Of a stretch of DNA of 64,000 bases, positions 8,067 through 16,543 are shown in pieces. Under the pieces are notes generated by a model. It had not been told where the DNA came from. It was given only the letters and a program-made list of their open reading frames with translations, and did no database searches. Position numbers and translations under genes: made by a program. The stretch's first letter is position 1. Each line of letters starts with the position of its first letter. The DNA is from Micromonospora inositola (GTDB taxonomy: Bacteria; Actinomycetota; Actinomycetes; Mycobacteriales; Micromonosporaceae), in assembly GCF_900090285.1 (NCBI RefSeq), contig NZ_LT607754.1:5978001-6042000 (forward strand), written 5' to 3'.

Positions 8067-10829
8067 TCAGGACGGTGAGCGTGTCTGTTCGCCCAGTGGA
8101 TCGTCGGTGAGGGTGGGGTACGGATCCTCACCGGTGAGTGACGGGTCAGTGCTCGGTTGTGGTCGGGTCCGCTCGTCGTCGATCGCGTTGCGCACCTTCA
8201 CCGACACCAACGAGCCGGCGCACTTCCCCGCTGCGGGCGTGGGCGCCGGAGGCGGCGCCGGTTGCCCGTTGACCGGCGGCGGGGCACAGGTGGGCTCGCG
8301 TACCCAGAGGTCGAGGGTGAGTTCGTCCCGGCGCCAGCAGGTGTAGCTGCCCTGGGCCCGCTGCTCCGGGCAGCGGGTGACCTTCCACCGCCGCCAGCCG
8401 TCCCGGGTCAGCGCCTGCTCGTACGCCTGGGCGGTCTCCTTCGGCGCCCGCTGCGACTCCACCGTGCGCTCCCGGAGCCGGCAGTCCTGCAGGCACCAAC
8501 GGCTGCCGCTGACATTGTCGACGGTCTTCACCGTCGCCCAGCTCGGCACGTCGAGCGCGTCGAGGGAGTCGAAGACCGGGTCGCGGCTGAGCGTGCGGAG
8601 GCCGAAGTAGAGCGGCACCGCGCCGAGCAGCAACAGGCTGACCAGCGCGAGGATGCCCATCCGCAGGCGGCGCCGCTCGCGCATCTGCCGGCGCAGCTCG
8701 GACCGGGCGCCGCGCAGGCCACCGGCGGGCGTCCGGTCGTCCTCCGCCAGCTCCGACCCGGCCCGCCGCAGCGCGGGTCCGGCCTGGTCCGCCGGTTGCG
8801 GTCGCGGACCGACCGGCTCCGCCTGCGGTACGACCGCGGCGGCCCGCGCCACCGCGGGCACGTCCCCGGGACGCCCGGGCGGAGGTACGGCCGCCGCGCC
8901 GCGCGGTTCCGGGCGGCCCGGCTCCCGCTGCGGTGGGGTCGACCGGCCGGCCGGCGGTTGGTCCGGTCCGGCGGGCCGGGCCACGGGGGCGGCCGCCCGG
9001 GCCACCGCCGGCTGCCCGGCCGCCGTGCGGGGGCCGGGCTCGATCCCGCCGGGCTGGGTGCCGAGCCGGTCGGCTGCGGGCGACCGCGGTGGGACGGGAC
9101 CGTCGGGCGCGACGCCCGGCCGCGCCGCACCGCGCGCCGGCCCGGCCGGGCGGGTGTCGCCGGTGGCCGGGGACGGAGCGGAACGACCGGCGGGGGTCGG
9201 ACCGGGGCGGCCACCGTCGACGCCGACGGGTGGCGCTCCCGGCCGGCCGGTCGGGGCGGGGGCGCCGCTCGGGCGCGCCGCCCCACGGGCGTCGGTGGGC
9301 TGATCGGAGGGTGCCGCCGGGCCCGGCGGCACGGCCGCGCCACCGGCCCGGCCGGTCGCGGCCCGGCCGGGGGTGGCCCGGCCGGGGGTGGCCCGGCGTC
9401 CGGCGGGCGGCGCCTCGACCGCGGGCCCGGCGGACGCCGTCCGGTCGACCACCGGCATGGCCGGGTCGCTGTGGTGTCCGCGGCCGGCCTGGCGCAGCCA
9501 GTCCGCCGGCCGCTCGGGGCGCTCGCTTCGCGGCCCGGTGACCTCCGGCGCGGCCGGGCGGCCACCGGTGGGCGGGGCGTCGGGCGCGCCGCGACGACCG
9601 GGCGCGGCCGGGCGGCCACCGGTGGGCGGGGCGTCGGGCGCGGCGCGACGACCGGGCGCGGCCGGGCCGGCCGCCTCCGGTCGGGGGCGCCGACGGTCAG
9701 CCGCCCGTCCGGGGTCGGTGCCGGGGGCGGAGCGGGCGGTCCCGGGCGAGGTGACGTCCCCCGGCACGGGCGGTGCGTTGCCGCTCCTCGGCACGACCGG
9801 CTGGTCGGGCTCACCGGCGCGGCGACGACCGCCCGCGCGCGGCACACCGGGCCCGGTCGGGCCGTCCACCACGGGCGGCACGCCGGCGGCCGCCCGGTCC
9901 GCGGGCCCCGGCTGGGCCGGCCCGCGACGGCGCCGCCCCTCGGGCGCGCCCGGGCCGGGGCGCGGCGCGCCCGTGGCCGGGTCGACGGTCGGGTGGGGCA
10001 CGCCGGGCTGGGTCGCCGACTCGCGGGACGGACCGCCGACCGGTGCGCCATGGCGGCCGGGCTCGGCGGCCGCCGGGGCGGAGCGACGACCCGCGCCCGA
10101 GACCGGACGCACACCGGGTTCGGAGCCCTCGGGCACCGCGCGCCGGCCCGCCCCGGAGGTGGGCGGGGCGGACGCCGGCACGCCCGGGCCCGGCCAGCCG
10201 GTTGCGGGTGGCTGCCCGCCCCGGGCGGGACCGCCGGCCGGGCCGGGGTTGAGCCGACCGGTCGGCGTGCCGACCGGACCGTGCGGGCCGCCGGTGGCCG
10301 GCGGGGCCGCGCCGTGCGCGGCGGTGGACCCGTCCGTGTCGCGGCGCGGAGGTCGGGACGGCTCGGTCGGGCGGCGGACGGGCGCGGCCGGCTCGGGCGA
10401 CCCGGCGACCGGGCGGGATCGGACGGCGGCCGGATCGGGCCCGCGGCGGACCGGGGGTGCCGCCGGCCCGGCCTCGGCCGGGTTGCGCCGCACGGGCGGC
10501 CCGTCGGGACCGGGGCGACCCGCGCCGGGCGGGGGCACGGCCCCCGGCCGGGTGGCCCGGCCCGGCTCGGGCGACGGGGGCGCGGGGCGCGGCACCGGGC
10601 CGCGCGGCGGCACCGCACCGGGCGGGGACGCCGGGCCGCCACCTTCCGGTCCGAGTTCCGTACGCTGTTGCTTGGCCGTACGCAGGTCGTCGATCCAGCC
10701 GAACTCCTCGCCGGCGACCGCCTCCTCCGGCTCGGCCTCGGCCCTGCCCCGCCCCCACCGGCGGCCCTTGGCACGAGGGTCCCGCCGCTCGTCGGGGCCG
10801 TCCTCCGGCCGCTCCGGACCACGCGCCAT
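8067..10829 (-). CDS. Large disordered single-pass membrane protein with a six-cysteine outer domain
   Basis: Not a recognised family. The 920-residue protein starts at an ATG overlapping the rarA stop by one base (TGATG). A short conserved-looking head (FGWIDDLRTAKQQRTELGPE) is followed by some 650 residues of Pro, Gly, Ala and Arg, certainly disordered, with an internal 18-residue tandem repeat. A basic stretch then precedes one transmembrane helix at about residues 724-744. The roughly 175-residue outer part has six cysteines (about residues 779, 783, 820, 831, 848 and 870) and an acidic Thr/Pro tail. The topology, with a long cytoplasmic tail and a small disulfide domain outside, suggests a signalling or scaffold role, but this is speculation. 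Confidence 0.8.
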   Translation of the reverse strand: MARGPERPEDGPDERRDPRAKGRRWGRGRAEAEPEEAVAGEEFGWIDDLRTAKQQRTELGPEGGGPASPPGAVPPRGPVPRPAPPSPEPGRATRPGAVPPPGAGRPGPDGPPVRRNPAEAGPAAPPVRRGPDPAAVRSRPVAGSPEPAAPVRRPTEPSRPPRRDTDGSTAAHGAAPPATGGPHGPVGTPTGRLNPGPAGGPARGGQPPATGWPGPGVPASAPPTSGAGRRAVPEGSEPGVRPVSGAGRRSAPAAAEPGRHGAPVGGPSRESATQPGVPHPTVDPATGAPRPGPGAPEGRRRRGPAQPGPADRAAAGVPPVVDGPTGPGVPRAGGRRRAGEPDQPVVPRSGNAPPVPGDVTSPGTARSAPGTDPGRAADRRRPRPEAAGPAAPGRRAAPDAPPTGGRPAAPGRRGAPDAPPTGGRPAAPEVTGPRSERPERPADWLRQAGRGHHSDPAMPVVDRTASAGPAVEAPPAGRRATPGRATPGRAATGRAGGAAVPPGPAAPSDQPTDARGAARPSGAPAPTGRPGAPPVGVDGGRPGPTPAGRSAPSPATGDTRPAGPARGAARPGVAPDGPVPPRSPAADRLGTQPGGIEPGPRTAAGQPAVARAAAPVARPAGPDQPPAGRSTPPQREPGRPEPRGAAAVPPPGRPGDVPAVARAAAVVPQAEPVGPRPQPADQAGPALRRAGSELAEDDRTPAGGLRGARSELRRQMRERRRLRMGILALVSLLLLGAVPLYFGLRTLSRDPVFDSLDALDVPSWATVKTVDNVSGSRWCLQDCRLRERTVESQRAPKETAQAYEQALTRDGWRRWKVTRCPEQRAQGSYTCWRRDELTLDLWVREPTCAPPPVNGQPAPPPAPTPAAGKCAGSLVSVKVRNAIDDERTRPQPSTDPSLTGEDPYPTLTDDPLGEQTRSPS
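9547..9654. repeat. 54-bp tandem repeat, two units
   Basis: Units 9547-9600 and 9601-9654 are identical except for one base, and a third partial copy follows. The period of 54 keeps the reading frame and gives an 18-residue repeat (PGRRxAPDAPPTGGRPAA) in the disordered part of the large membrane protein. A shorter 15-base repeat lies near 9360-9395. These probably arose by slippage and may vary between strains. Confidence 0.9.
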
Positions 10830-12331
10830 CACTGCTGACCCTCCCCGACGGCGTCGCTGCCGCCCTCATCCGCCCCGCTGACCTGCTCCGGACCCGCCGG
10901 TTGGCGACCGTTCACGGCGGCCGGTGCGGGATGCTCCGCCCGCGCCGGCGGTGCGGGCAGCCCGCGGACGATCCGGCGCAGCAGCGGCAGCCGAGTGGCC
11001 ACCGACCGCTCGGCGCCGTGCCCGCTGGGCTGGTAGTAGTCGGTCCCGACGAGGTCGTCCGGAGCGTACTGCTGGGTGACCACACCACGGTGGTCGTCGT
11101 GCGGGTAGCGGTAGCCGGCGCCGTGCCCGAGGCCCCGCGCGCCGGAGTAGTGCGCGTCGCGCAGCCCCCGCGGGACCGCGCCGCCACGACCGGCCCGCAC
11201 GTCGGCGACGGCGGCGCCGATGGCGGTGGTGGCCGAGTTCGACTTCGGCGCGGTGGCCAGGTGGATCACGGCCTGGGCGAGGTTGAGCTGCGCCTCGGGC
11301 AGGCCCACGTACTCCACGGCGTGCGCGGCGGCGGTGGCGACGCTCAGCGCGGTCGGGTCGGCCATCCCGACGTCCTCGCTGGCGAAGATCACCAGACGGC
11401 GGGCGACGAACCGGGCGTCCTCGCCGGCGACCAGCATCCGGGCCAGCCAGTGCAGCGCCGCGTCCACGTCCGAGCCGCGCATGCTCTTGATGAACGCGCT
11501 GGTCACGTCGTAGTGGGCGTCGCCGTCCCGGTCGTAGCGGACGGCGGCGACGTCGACCGCCTGCTCGGCGGTGGCCAGGTCGATCCGGCCGGAGCCGAGC
11601 GCCGTCGCGGTGGCGGCCGCCGCCTCCAGGGCGGTCAGCGCCTTGCGGACGTCCCCGCCGGCGAGGCGTACGAGGTGGTCCTCGGCGTCGGTCTCCAGGC
11701 TGAGCGTGCCGCGCAGGCCCCGCTCGTCGGCGACCGCGCGGCGCAGCAGGCCGCGTACGGCGTCGTCGTCCAGCGGCTGGAGGGTGAGCAGCACGCACCG
11801 CGACAGCAGCGGTGAGATGACCGAGAAGTACGGGTTCTCGGTGGTCGCCGCCAGCAGGGTGACCGTCCGGTCCTCCACTGCGGCGAGCAGCGAGTCCTGC
11901 TGGGTCTTGCTGAACCGGTGCACCTCGTCGATGAAGAGCACGGTCTGCGGGCCACCCGCCCGACGCTGCCGATGGGCGGTCTCGATCACCGCCCGGACGT
12001 CCTTCACCCCCGCGGAGAGGGCCGACATGGCGACGAAGCGGCGGTCGGTGGCCCGGGCGACGAGGTGGGCGATGGTGGTCTTGCCGCTGCCCGGCGGCCC
12101 CCAGAGGATCACCGACATGGGCGCCGCGCCGCCGACCAGCTGCCGCAGGGGCGCCCCCGGGGCGAGCAGGTGGTCCTGCCCGACCAGTTCGTCGATGCTG
12201 GCCGGCCGCATCCGCACCGGCAGGGGCGAATCCTCACCGGCAGCGGTGAACCCGTCCACGCCACCGGAACCCGCGGGGGCGCTGGGCGCTCCGGCGGGTT
12301 CGCCGAGGGTGAAGAGGGCGTCGGATTCCAT
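10829..12331 (-). CDS. rarA: Replication-associated recombination protein A (RarA/MgsA AAA+ ATPase)
   Basis: AAA+ ATPase acting at stalled replication forks, related to RuvB and clamp-loader subunits. In the 500-residue protein Walker A is GPPGSGKTT (about residues 75-83), Walker B is [10 protein letters not shown], sensor 1 lies in [12 protein letters not shown], and the C-terminal tetramerisation domain contains [18 protein letters not shown]. The start is set at ATG 12331 because a TACTGT box lies seven bases before it and there is no ribosome site, so the mRNA is probably leaderless; a GTG one codon earlier is the alternative. It is followed, with a one-base overlap, by the large disordered membrane protein. 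Confidence 0.93.
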   Translation of the reverse strand: MESDALFTLGEPAGAPSAPAGSGGVDGFTAAGEDSPLPVRMRPASIDELVGQDHLLAPGAPLRQLVGGAAPMSVILWGPPGSGKTTIAHLVARATDRRFVAMSALSAGVKDVRAVIETAHRQRRAGGPQTVLFIDEVHRFSKTQQDSLLAAVEDRTVTLLAATTENPYFSVISPLLSRCVLLTLQPLDDDAVRGLLRRAVADERGLRGTLSLETDAEDHLVRLAGGDVRKALTALEAAAATATALGSGRIDLATAEQAVDVAAVRYDRDGDAHYDVTSAFIKSMRGSDVDAALHWLARMLVAGEDARFVARRLVIFASEDVGMADPTALSVATAAAHAVEYVGLPEAQLNLAQAVIHLATAPKSNSATTAIGAAVADVRAGRGGAVPRGLRDAHYSGARGLGHGAGYRYPHDDHRGVVTQQYAPDDLVGTDYYQPSGHGAERSVATRLPLLRRIVRGLPAPPARAEHPAPAAVNGRQPAGPEQVSGADEGGSDAVGEGQQ

Positions 12332-12347
12332 CACGACGACAGTACCG

Positions 12348-12388
12348 GGCCCGGTCGGCGACGCTGGAATCGCGCCGCGGACCGGGCC
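12348..12388 (-). terminator. Hairpin between the small membrane protein gene and rarA
   Basis: Nine-base GC arms at 12348-12356 and 12380-12388 pair exactly around a 23-base loop, just after the small membrane protein gene and before the rarA promoter box. This is the expected site for a terminator insulating rarA, but the long loop makes it a modest candidate. Confidence 0.35.
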
Positions 12389-12406
12389 TGGGATGGTCTT
12401 TTCCGG

Positions 12407-12619
12407 TCAGCCACGGCCCGGACGCCGGCCCCGGTACCAGCGGCCGCCGCCACCGCCGCGCGAGCCGGAGCCGACTCCGGCCAGGTAGAGCGAGAGCAGC
12501 AGGAAGCCGATCAGGGCCAGGGTCCAGTTGTTGAACAGGTCGGGGGCGCCGAGGTTCGTGTTCAGGAAGTCGAGCAGCAGCGCGAAACCGAACACGATGG
12601 CCGCGAGAATGGCGAGCAT
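12407..12619 (-). CDS. Small two-helix membrane protein
   Basis: A 70-residue protein with two transmembrane segments (about residues 1-16 and 28-45) and a C-terminal Gly/Arg-rich tail (GGGGGRWYRGRRPGRG). The ATG at 12619 has a good GGAGGAA ribosome site eight bases ahead, which decides against the longer upstream frame. No family is recognised. It lies upstream of rarA on the same strand but is separated from it by a hairpin. Confidence 0.75.
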   Translation of the reverse strand: MLAILAAIVFGFALLLDFLNTNLGAPDLFNNWTLALIGFLLLSLYLAGVGSGSRGGGGGRWYRGRRPGRG

Positions 12620-12754
12620 GTCGTTCCTCCGGTGGGGGGGTCCCAGTAGGTTGGTGCCTGATGTACCCAATCGGTCTGTTCGTCAATCTCCACGGTGGAG
12701 CGGGTAGCCCCGGGACCCCGCCGGCACGTCCGGTCGGCGTTCTAGGCTGGCACC

Positions 12755-13495
12755 ATGATCACTGCCGACCAGGTCCTGGTGGGTCGGGACGCCTTCCTCG
12801 CCGCCACCGGACACCACCCGTACGTCCGGCACGCGCTCTGGCGCGACCACCAGCCACGCGGCTGGCGCCGGGACGGGGCGGTGGGCTGGCTCGTCCCGCC
12901 GGAGCAGGGCCCGGCGGGCGGGGCGCTGGGGCCGGCCGCTCCGGCTGTCGACGTCTTCGCCGGTCTCCTGACGGACGGGGTGCTGCGCCCGGGCCAATGG
13001 CTGCACCTGCCCCGCACCACGCCCGAGGAGTTGGCGGGGCGGCTGGCTGTCGCCCGGCTCGACGAGTGGGACTTCCTCTGGACCACCACGCCCCCGCCGC
13101 CGCAGCCGGAGGAGGAGCGGGTGGTACGCCTCACCGAGGCCGACCATCCGGCCCTGGCGGCGCTGATCGAGGAGTCCTTCCCCACCACCACCTCCCGACC
13201 CGGCGACCCCCGCATCGTCGACTGGTACGGCATCCGCGACGGCGACCGCCTGGTCGCCTGCGGCGCGGACCGCAGCCGGGGCGACATCGGCTTCCTGGCC
13301 GGCCTGACCGTGGCGACCGACCGGCGGGGCCGGGGCCTCGGCGCGGCGCTGACCGCCGGGATGACCCGCGCCCTGGCCGCCCGGTACGACCACGTCGCGC
13401 TCGGCGTCTACACCGACAACGTCGGGGCGATCCGGCTCTACCGCCGGCTCGGCTTCACCGGCGGCGTGGCCCGCAGCTCCGTCCACCTCGGCTGA
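12755..13495 (+). CDS. GNAT family N-acetyltransferase
   Basis: A 246-residue protein. Residues from about 125 form a GNAT fold: the acetyl-CoA loop is TDRRGRGLGAALTAGM, followed by LGVYTDNVGAIRLYRRLGF, the classical C-terminal motif. The N-terminal 120 residues are a degenerate region, common in actinobacterial two-part GNATs. The substrate is unknown. There is no ribosome site; a TAGGCT box ends seven bases before the ATG, pointing to a leaderless transcript. It converges with the MFS gene. Confidence 0.88.
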   Translation: MITADQVLVGRDAFLAATGHHPYVRHALWRDHQPRGWRRDGAVGWLVPPEQGPAGGALGPAAPAVDVFAGLLTDGVLRPGQWLHLPRTTPEELAGRLAVARLDEWDFLWTTTPPPPQPEEERVVRLTEADHPALAALIEESFPTTTSRPGDPRIVDWYGIRDGDRLVACGADRSRGDIGFLAGLTVATDRRGRGLGAALTAGMTRALAARYDHVALGVYTDNVGAIRLYRRLGFTGGVARSSVHLG

Positions 13496-13588
13496 CGGCT
13501 CCGCGCGGGCCGGCACCGCTCACCCGGACCGCCGGTGACCCGGTTCCGCCGGGCTAGCGCCGGCGGGCCGGGTCGCGGCCCGGCGCGG

Positions 13589-14974
13589 TCAGCGCGACCG
13601 GATCGCCGCCGCGTCGACGGCCGGCGCGGTGGAGCCGGTGGCTGACGCGGGGTCGGCGTCGGCCGCCGACCCGGCGCGGTCCGGATCGGCGAACGGCGCG
13701 GCCGGCCCGACGGGCGGGGCTTCGCTCCCGTCGACGGTGGCCCGTCGGCCGGCGCGCCAGGCCGGCAGGTAGAGCGGCGCGGCCACGGCGAGCACCACCG
13801 CACCCACCAGCATCGCCGTGGTCACGCTGCTGGCGTCGGCGATCGCGGTGAGCAGCACCGCGCCGAGCGCGAAGCCCGGCTGCCCCATCATCGAGTTCAG
13901 CGAGATCACGCTGGTCCGGTACGGCCCGTCCACCTGGCGGTGCAGCAGGCCCATGTGCAGCGGGTTCGACGCGCCGTGCACGGTATAGCAGGCCAGGTAG
14001 GCAATGAGCACCCCGACCGGGCCGGCGAAGAAGCCCATCCCGACCACCGTCACGCCCTGCAGGATCCGCAGCAGCGCAGCGCTCGGCGCGGCGCCCAGCC
14101 GGCGCAGCAGCAGCGGCGTCGCCGCGGCGCCGGCCGCCGAGGCGAGCCAGGCCGCCGAACTGGCCGGCCCGAGCAGCGCCGCCGCCTGGTCGGCGTTGCC
14201 GACCACCTCGGCGAGGCGGACCGGCAGCAGCGACTCGAAGGTGACCATGCCGAAGCCCCAGAACAGCTCGACGGCGACCAGGGCGAGCAGCACCCGGGAG
14301 CGGCGCAGCAGCCCGAAGGCCTGGCCGACCATGCGCGGCGCGTCGGCGACCGACGCGCGCAGCGCGCCGGAGCCCTTGCCCGGGCCGGTCTCCACCAGCA
14401 GCGCCAACAGGGCGACCAGGGCCACCACCTGCAGGGCGATGGCGACCAGCACCGGCACGGTGAGCGCGCTGACCGGTCCGACCGGGCCGAGCGCGATCAG
14501 GCCGCCGCCGAGCAGGGCCCCGGCGGCGATCGCCACGCCGGCGACCGTGCCGGCGAAGCCGAGGCCGGGCTCGTACTCCGCCTTCGGGTCGGCGGCGAGG
14601 GTGGCGTCGACGTACCAGGACTCCAGCGGGCCGCTGTCCAGGGCCCGGTACACGCCCTGCAGCGCCCAGACCAGGAAGAAGAGCGCGAACGAGTCGGCCA
14701 CCGCGAAGAGTCCGAGCGAGACCAGGTTGAGCGCCCAGGCGGTGGCCAGCACCGGCTTGCGGCCGAGCGCGTCAGCGAGCCCGCCGGTCGGCAGCTCCAG
14801 CGCGAGGACGACCAGGCCCTGCGCGGTGGCGACCAGGCCGATCTGGGAGAGCGACAGGCCGCGTTCCTGCATCAGCAGGATCATCACCGGGATCATCAGG
14901 CCGCTGGGCAGCCAGCGCAGGCCGTAGAGGGTGAGGTAGCGGAACCGGACCTGGCGTACGGACAGCGCGCTCAT
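13589..14974 (-). CDS. MFS transporter
   Basis: A 461-residue integral membrane protein of the major facilitator superfamily with about 12 helices; GGLADALGRKPVLATAWALN is the loop 2-3 signature. It ends in a low-complexity cytoplasmic tail of about 50 residues (Ala, Asp, Pro). The ATG at 14974 overlaps the stop of the ArsR-type regulator (ATGA), so the pair is one operon and the exporter is presumably controlled by that regulator. The substrate cannot be read from sequence. Confidence 0.9.
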   Translation of the reverse strand: MSALSVRQVRFRYLTLYGLRWLPSGLMIPVMILLMQERGLSLSQIGLVATAQGLVVLALELPTGGLADALGRKPVLATAWALNLVSLGLFAVADSFALFFLVWALQGVYRALDSGPLESWYVDATLAADPKAEYEPGLGFAGTVAGVAIAAGALLGGGLIALGPVGPVSALTVPVLVAIALQVVALVALLALLVETGPGKGSGALRASVADAPRMVGQAFGLLRRSRVLLALVAVELFWGFGMVTFESLLPVRLAEVVGNADQAAALLGPASSAAWLASAAGAAATPLLLRRLGAAPSAALLRILQGVTVVGMGFFAGPVGVLIAYLACYTVHGASNPLHMGLLHRQVDGPYRTSVISLNSMMGQPGFALGAVLLTAIADASSVTTAMLVGAVVLAVAAPLYLPAWRAGRRATVDGSEAPPVGPAAPFADPDRAGSAADADPASATGSTAPAVDAAAIRSR

Positions 14975-15570
14975 CGCATCTCCTGGAGCAGCGGGTAGGC
15001 GGCGAGGAAGACCTGCACCGGCGCGGCGTCCGGCTCGGCGGGATCTGATTCGTTGCGGTAGCGCTCGAGGAGCTGCCACAGGTCCGCCTTGAGCGCCTCC
15101 AGGCGGCTCGGCGGGATGGACATGAAGATGTCGCCCATGCCGAAGGCGTCCCGCCAGGCGGAGGACCACTCGTGCTGGACGGCGAACCACTGCTCGGCGT
15201 GCTCCACCAGGAGGCGGACCTGGTCCCCCTGAATCCACTCGATCGCCGCCCGGGCGTCCGGGTCGTCGTCGAAGTCGGTGGGCTCCCAGTTGGTGACGTC
15301 GTGCGCGGACCGCCACCAGCGTTGCCGGCCGCTGGCCAGGTCCGGATCCTCGACCACCAGTCCCACCTCCGCGAGCTGGCGCAGGTGGTAGCTGGTGGCC
15401 CCGGTGTTGGTGCCGAGCAGCTCGGCGAGCGTGGTGGCGGTGGCCGGACCCTTCACCCGCAGGGCGCCGAGCAGCCGCATCCGAAGCGGATGCGCCAGCA
15501 CCCGGACCTGCCGATGGTCCAACCTGACCGCGCGCGGCGCCGGTGGCTGCGCCGCTTCGTCGTTCTCCAT
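14971..15570 (-). CDS. ArsR/winged-helix family transcriptional regulator
   Basis: A 199-residue regulator. The N-terminal winged helix spans about residues 20-95 with the recognition region TTLAELLGTNTGATSYHLRQL; the C-terminal half is of unknown type (ligand or dimer domain). No metal-binding Cys motif is seen, so it is not a classical metal sensor. The start is ATG 15570: it lacks a ribosome site and has a TATTGT box six bases before it, implying leaderless mRNA. Upstream ATG/GTG codons fall inside the palindrome and are unlikely. It heads an operon with the MFS exporter, probably autoregulated. Confidence 0.88.
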   Translation of the reverse strand: MENDEAAQPPAPRAVRLDHRQVRVLAHPLRMRLLGALRVKGPATATTLAELLGTNTGATSYHLRQLAEVGLVVEDPDLASGRQRWWRSAHDVTNWEPTDFDDDPDARAAIEWIQGDQVRLLVEHAEQWFAVQHEWSSAWRDAFGMGDIFMSIPPSRLEALKADLWQLLERYRNESDPAEPDAAPVQVFLAAYPLLQEMR

Positions 15571-15573
15571 GGA

Positions 15574-15630
15574 TGCACAATATCTGTGCACACTTTCTAT
15601 GCACAAGAGTTGTGCATAGAAAGTGTGCAC
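15574..15630. promoter_or_regulatory. Palindromic operator and leaderless promoter of the ArsR-MFS operon
   Basis: Positions 15586-15606 and 15610-15630 are exact 21-base inverted arms with a three-base centre (15607-15609). A shorter inverted pair, TGCACA-N5-TGTGCA, lies next to it at 15574-15590, so the word TGCACA recurs. The minus-strand -10 box TATTGT (15577-15582) sits beside and within these repeats, so bound repressor would block RNA polymerase. The arms are far more AT-rich than the surroundings. A terminator for the preceding reductase gene is a less likely reading because no T-tract follows. Confidence 0.75.
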
Positions 15631-15655
15631 GGCTCGGCAGTGCCGGCGGGGAGCG

Positions 15656-16468
15656 TCAGGAGGTGAGGAGCTCGGTTACGCCGCGCAGCCGGGTGCGCAG
15701 CAGGCCGGCGGCGCGGGTGGAGTCGAGGCGTACCTCGGTGGGGCGGAGCAGGCCGGAGGCGGCGCCGGTGGTGGTCTTCATCCCGGCCGGGTCGATCCCC
15801 TCCCGGCGGGCCACCAGCAGACCCAGCTCGGCGCGGCTGACGGCGTCCGGGCCGGCCACGTTGAGCGGGCCGGCGTGGTCGGCGGGCACCAGTTCGAGGA
15901 CGGCGGCGGCCAGGTCGACCACATCGACCGGGCAGCGGAGCTCGTCGGTGAAGAGGGCGGCCCGGCCGGCGAGGGCGTCGCGGCAGAGTTGGATCTGCTT
16001 GCTCCCCTCCCCCACGATCAGCGACGTCCGCACCAGCGCCGCCCCCGGGTCGACCGCCCGGACCGCGGTCTCCGCCGCCGCCTTCGCCGCCCCGTACGGG
16101 AAGATCGGGGTGGGCGGCTCGTCGTCGGGATAGGGCGTCGGCCGGCCGGCGTGCAATGCGTCGCTGGACAGGTGGACGAGGCGGGCGCCCACCTCGGCGG
16201 CCGCGTACGCGACGTGGGCCGCCCCGTCGGCGGTGACCGCCCAGTCGTCGTACCGGTAGGGGGTGCCGATCACGGCCTCGGGGCGTACCGCGGTGACCAG
16301 CGCGCGCACGGCGGACCGGTCGGTGACGTCGAGCCGGCGCGCCTCGACACCCGGCACCGCGACGGCGGCCGAGTGGTACGTCCCCACCACCCGCTGCCCC
16401 GCGGCCACCGCCTGCCGGCAGATCTCGGCGCCGAGGAAGCCGCTGGCCCCCACCACGAGCAGTGTCAT
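15656..16468 (-). CDS. RmlD-like NAD(P)-dependent sugar-nucleotide reductase
   Basis: A 270-residue extended short-chain dehydrogenase of the RmlD substrate-binding type (dTDP-4-dehydrorhamnose reductase group). The nucleotide loop is VVGASGFLGAEI; LVHLSSDALHAG and FPYGAAKAAAE hold the catalytic Ser/Thr and Tyr-X3-Lys. ATG 16468 is chosen because GGGGAA stands seven bases ahead; ATG 16480 would add four residues. No other sugar genes are nearby, so a role in rhamnose synthesis is not supported and it may act on another substrate. Confidence 0.82.
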   Translation of the reverse strand: MTLLVVGASGFLGAEICRQAVAAGQRVVGTYHSAAVAVPGVEARRLDVTDRSAVRALVTAVRPEAVIGTPYRYDDWAVTADGAAHVAYAAAEVGARLVHLSSDALHAGRPTPYPDDEPPTPIFPYGAAKAAAETAVRAVDPGAALVRTSLIVGEGSKQIQLCRDALAGRAALFTDELRCPVDVVDLAAAVLELVPADHAGPLNVAGPDAVSRAELGLLVARREGIDPAGMKTTTGAASGLLRPTEVRLDSTRAAGLLRTRLRGVTELLTS

Positions 16469-16543
16469 CGCGTTCCCCATTCCCGAAAAGGTCGAGCGGT
16501 CCGCGTCATCATGACGCGGACCGCTCGATCAGGTGGGGGCGGC

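Noticed and set aside
3839..8110. A very long open plus-strand frame opposite mltG, ruvX, alaS and the DUF genes
   Set aside because: Composition is Arg/Gly/His/Leu typical of the antisense of GC-rich genes; all recognisable domains are on the minus strand.
7925..8131. N-terminal extension of the DUF948 protein
   Set aside because: Residues are Arg/Pro-rich with no pattern, while the internal ATG has a ribosome site and begins directly with the membrane helix.
9360..9400. Short direct repeats looking like a small repeat array
   Set aside because: They are in-frame low-complexity codons of a disordered protein, without unique spacers, so not a CRISPR array.
8157..10838. An 890-codon plus-strand frame opposite the disordered membrane protein
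   Set aside because: Both strands are low complexity, but only the minus strand has a ribosome site, a membrane helix, spaced cysteines and coupling to rarA.
13496..13588. Weak GC hairpins between the GNAT and MFS genes
   Set aside because: Six- to seven-base arms are expected by chance in such GC-rich DNA.
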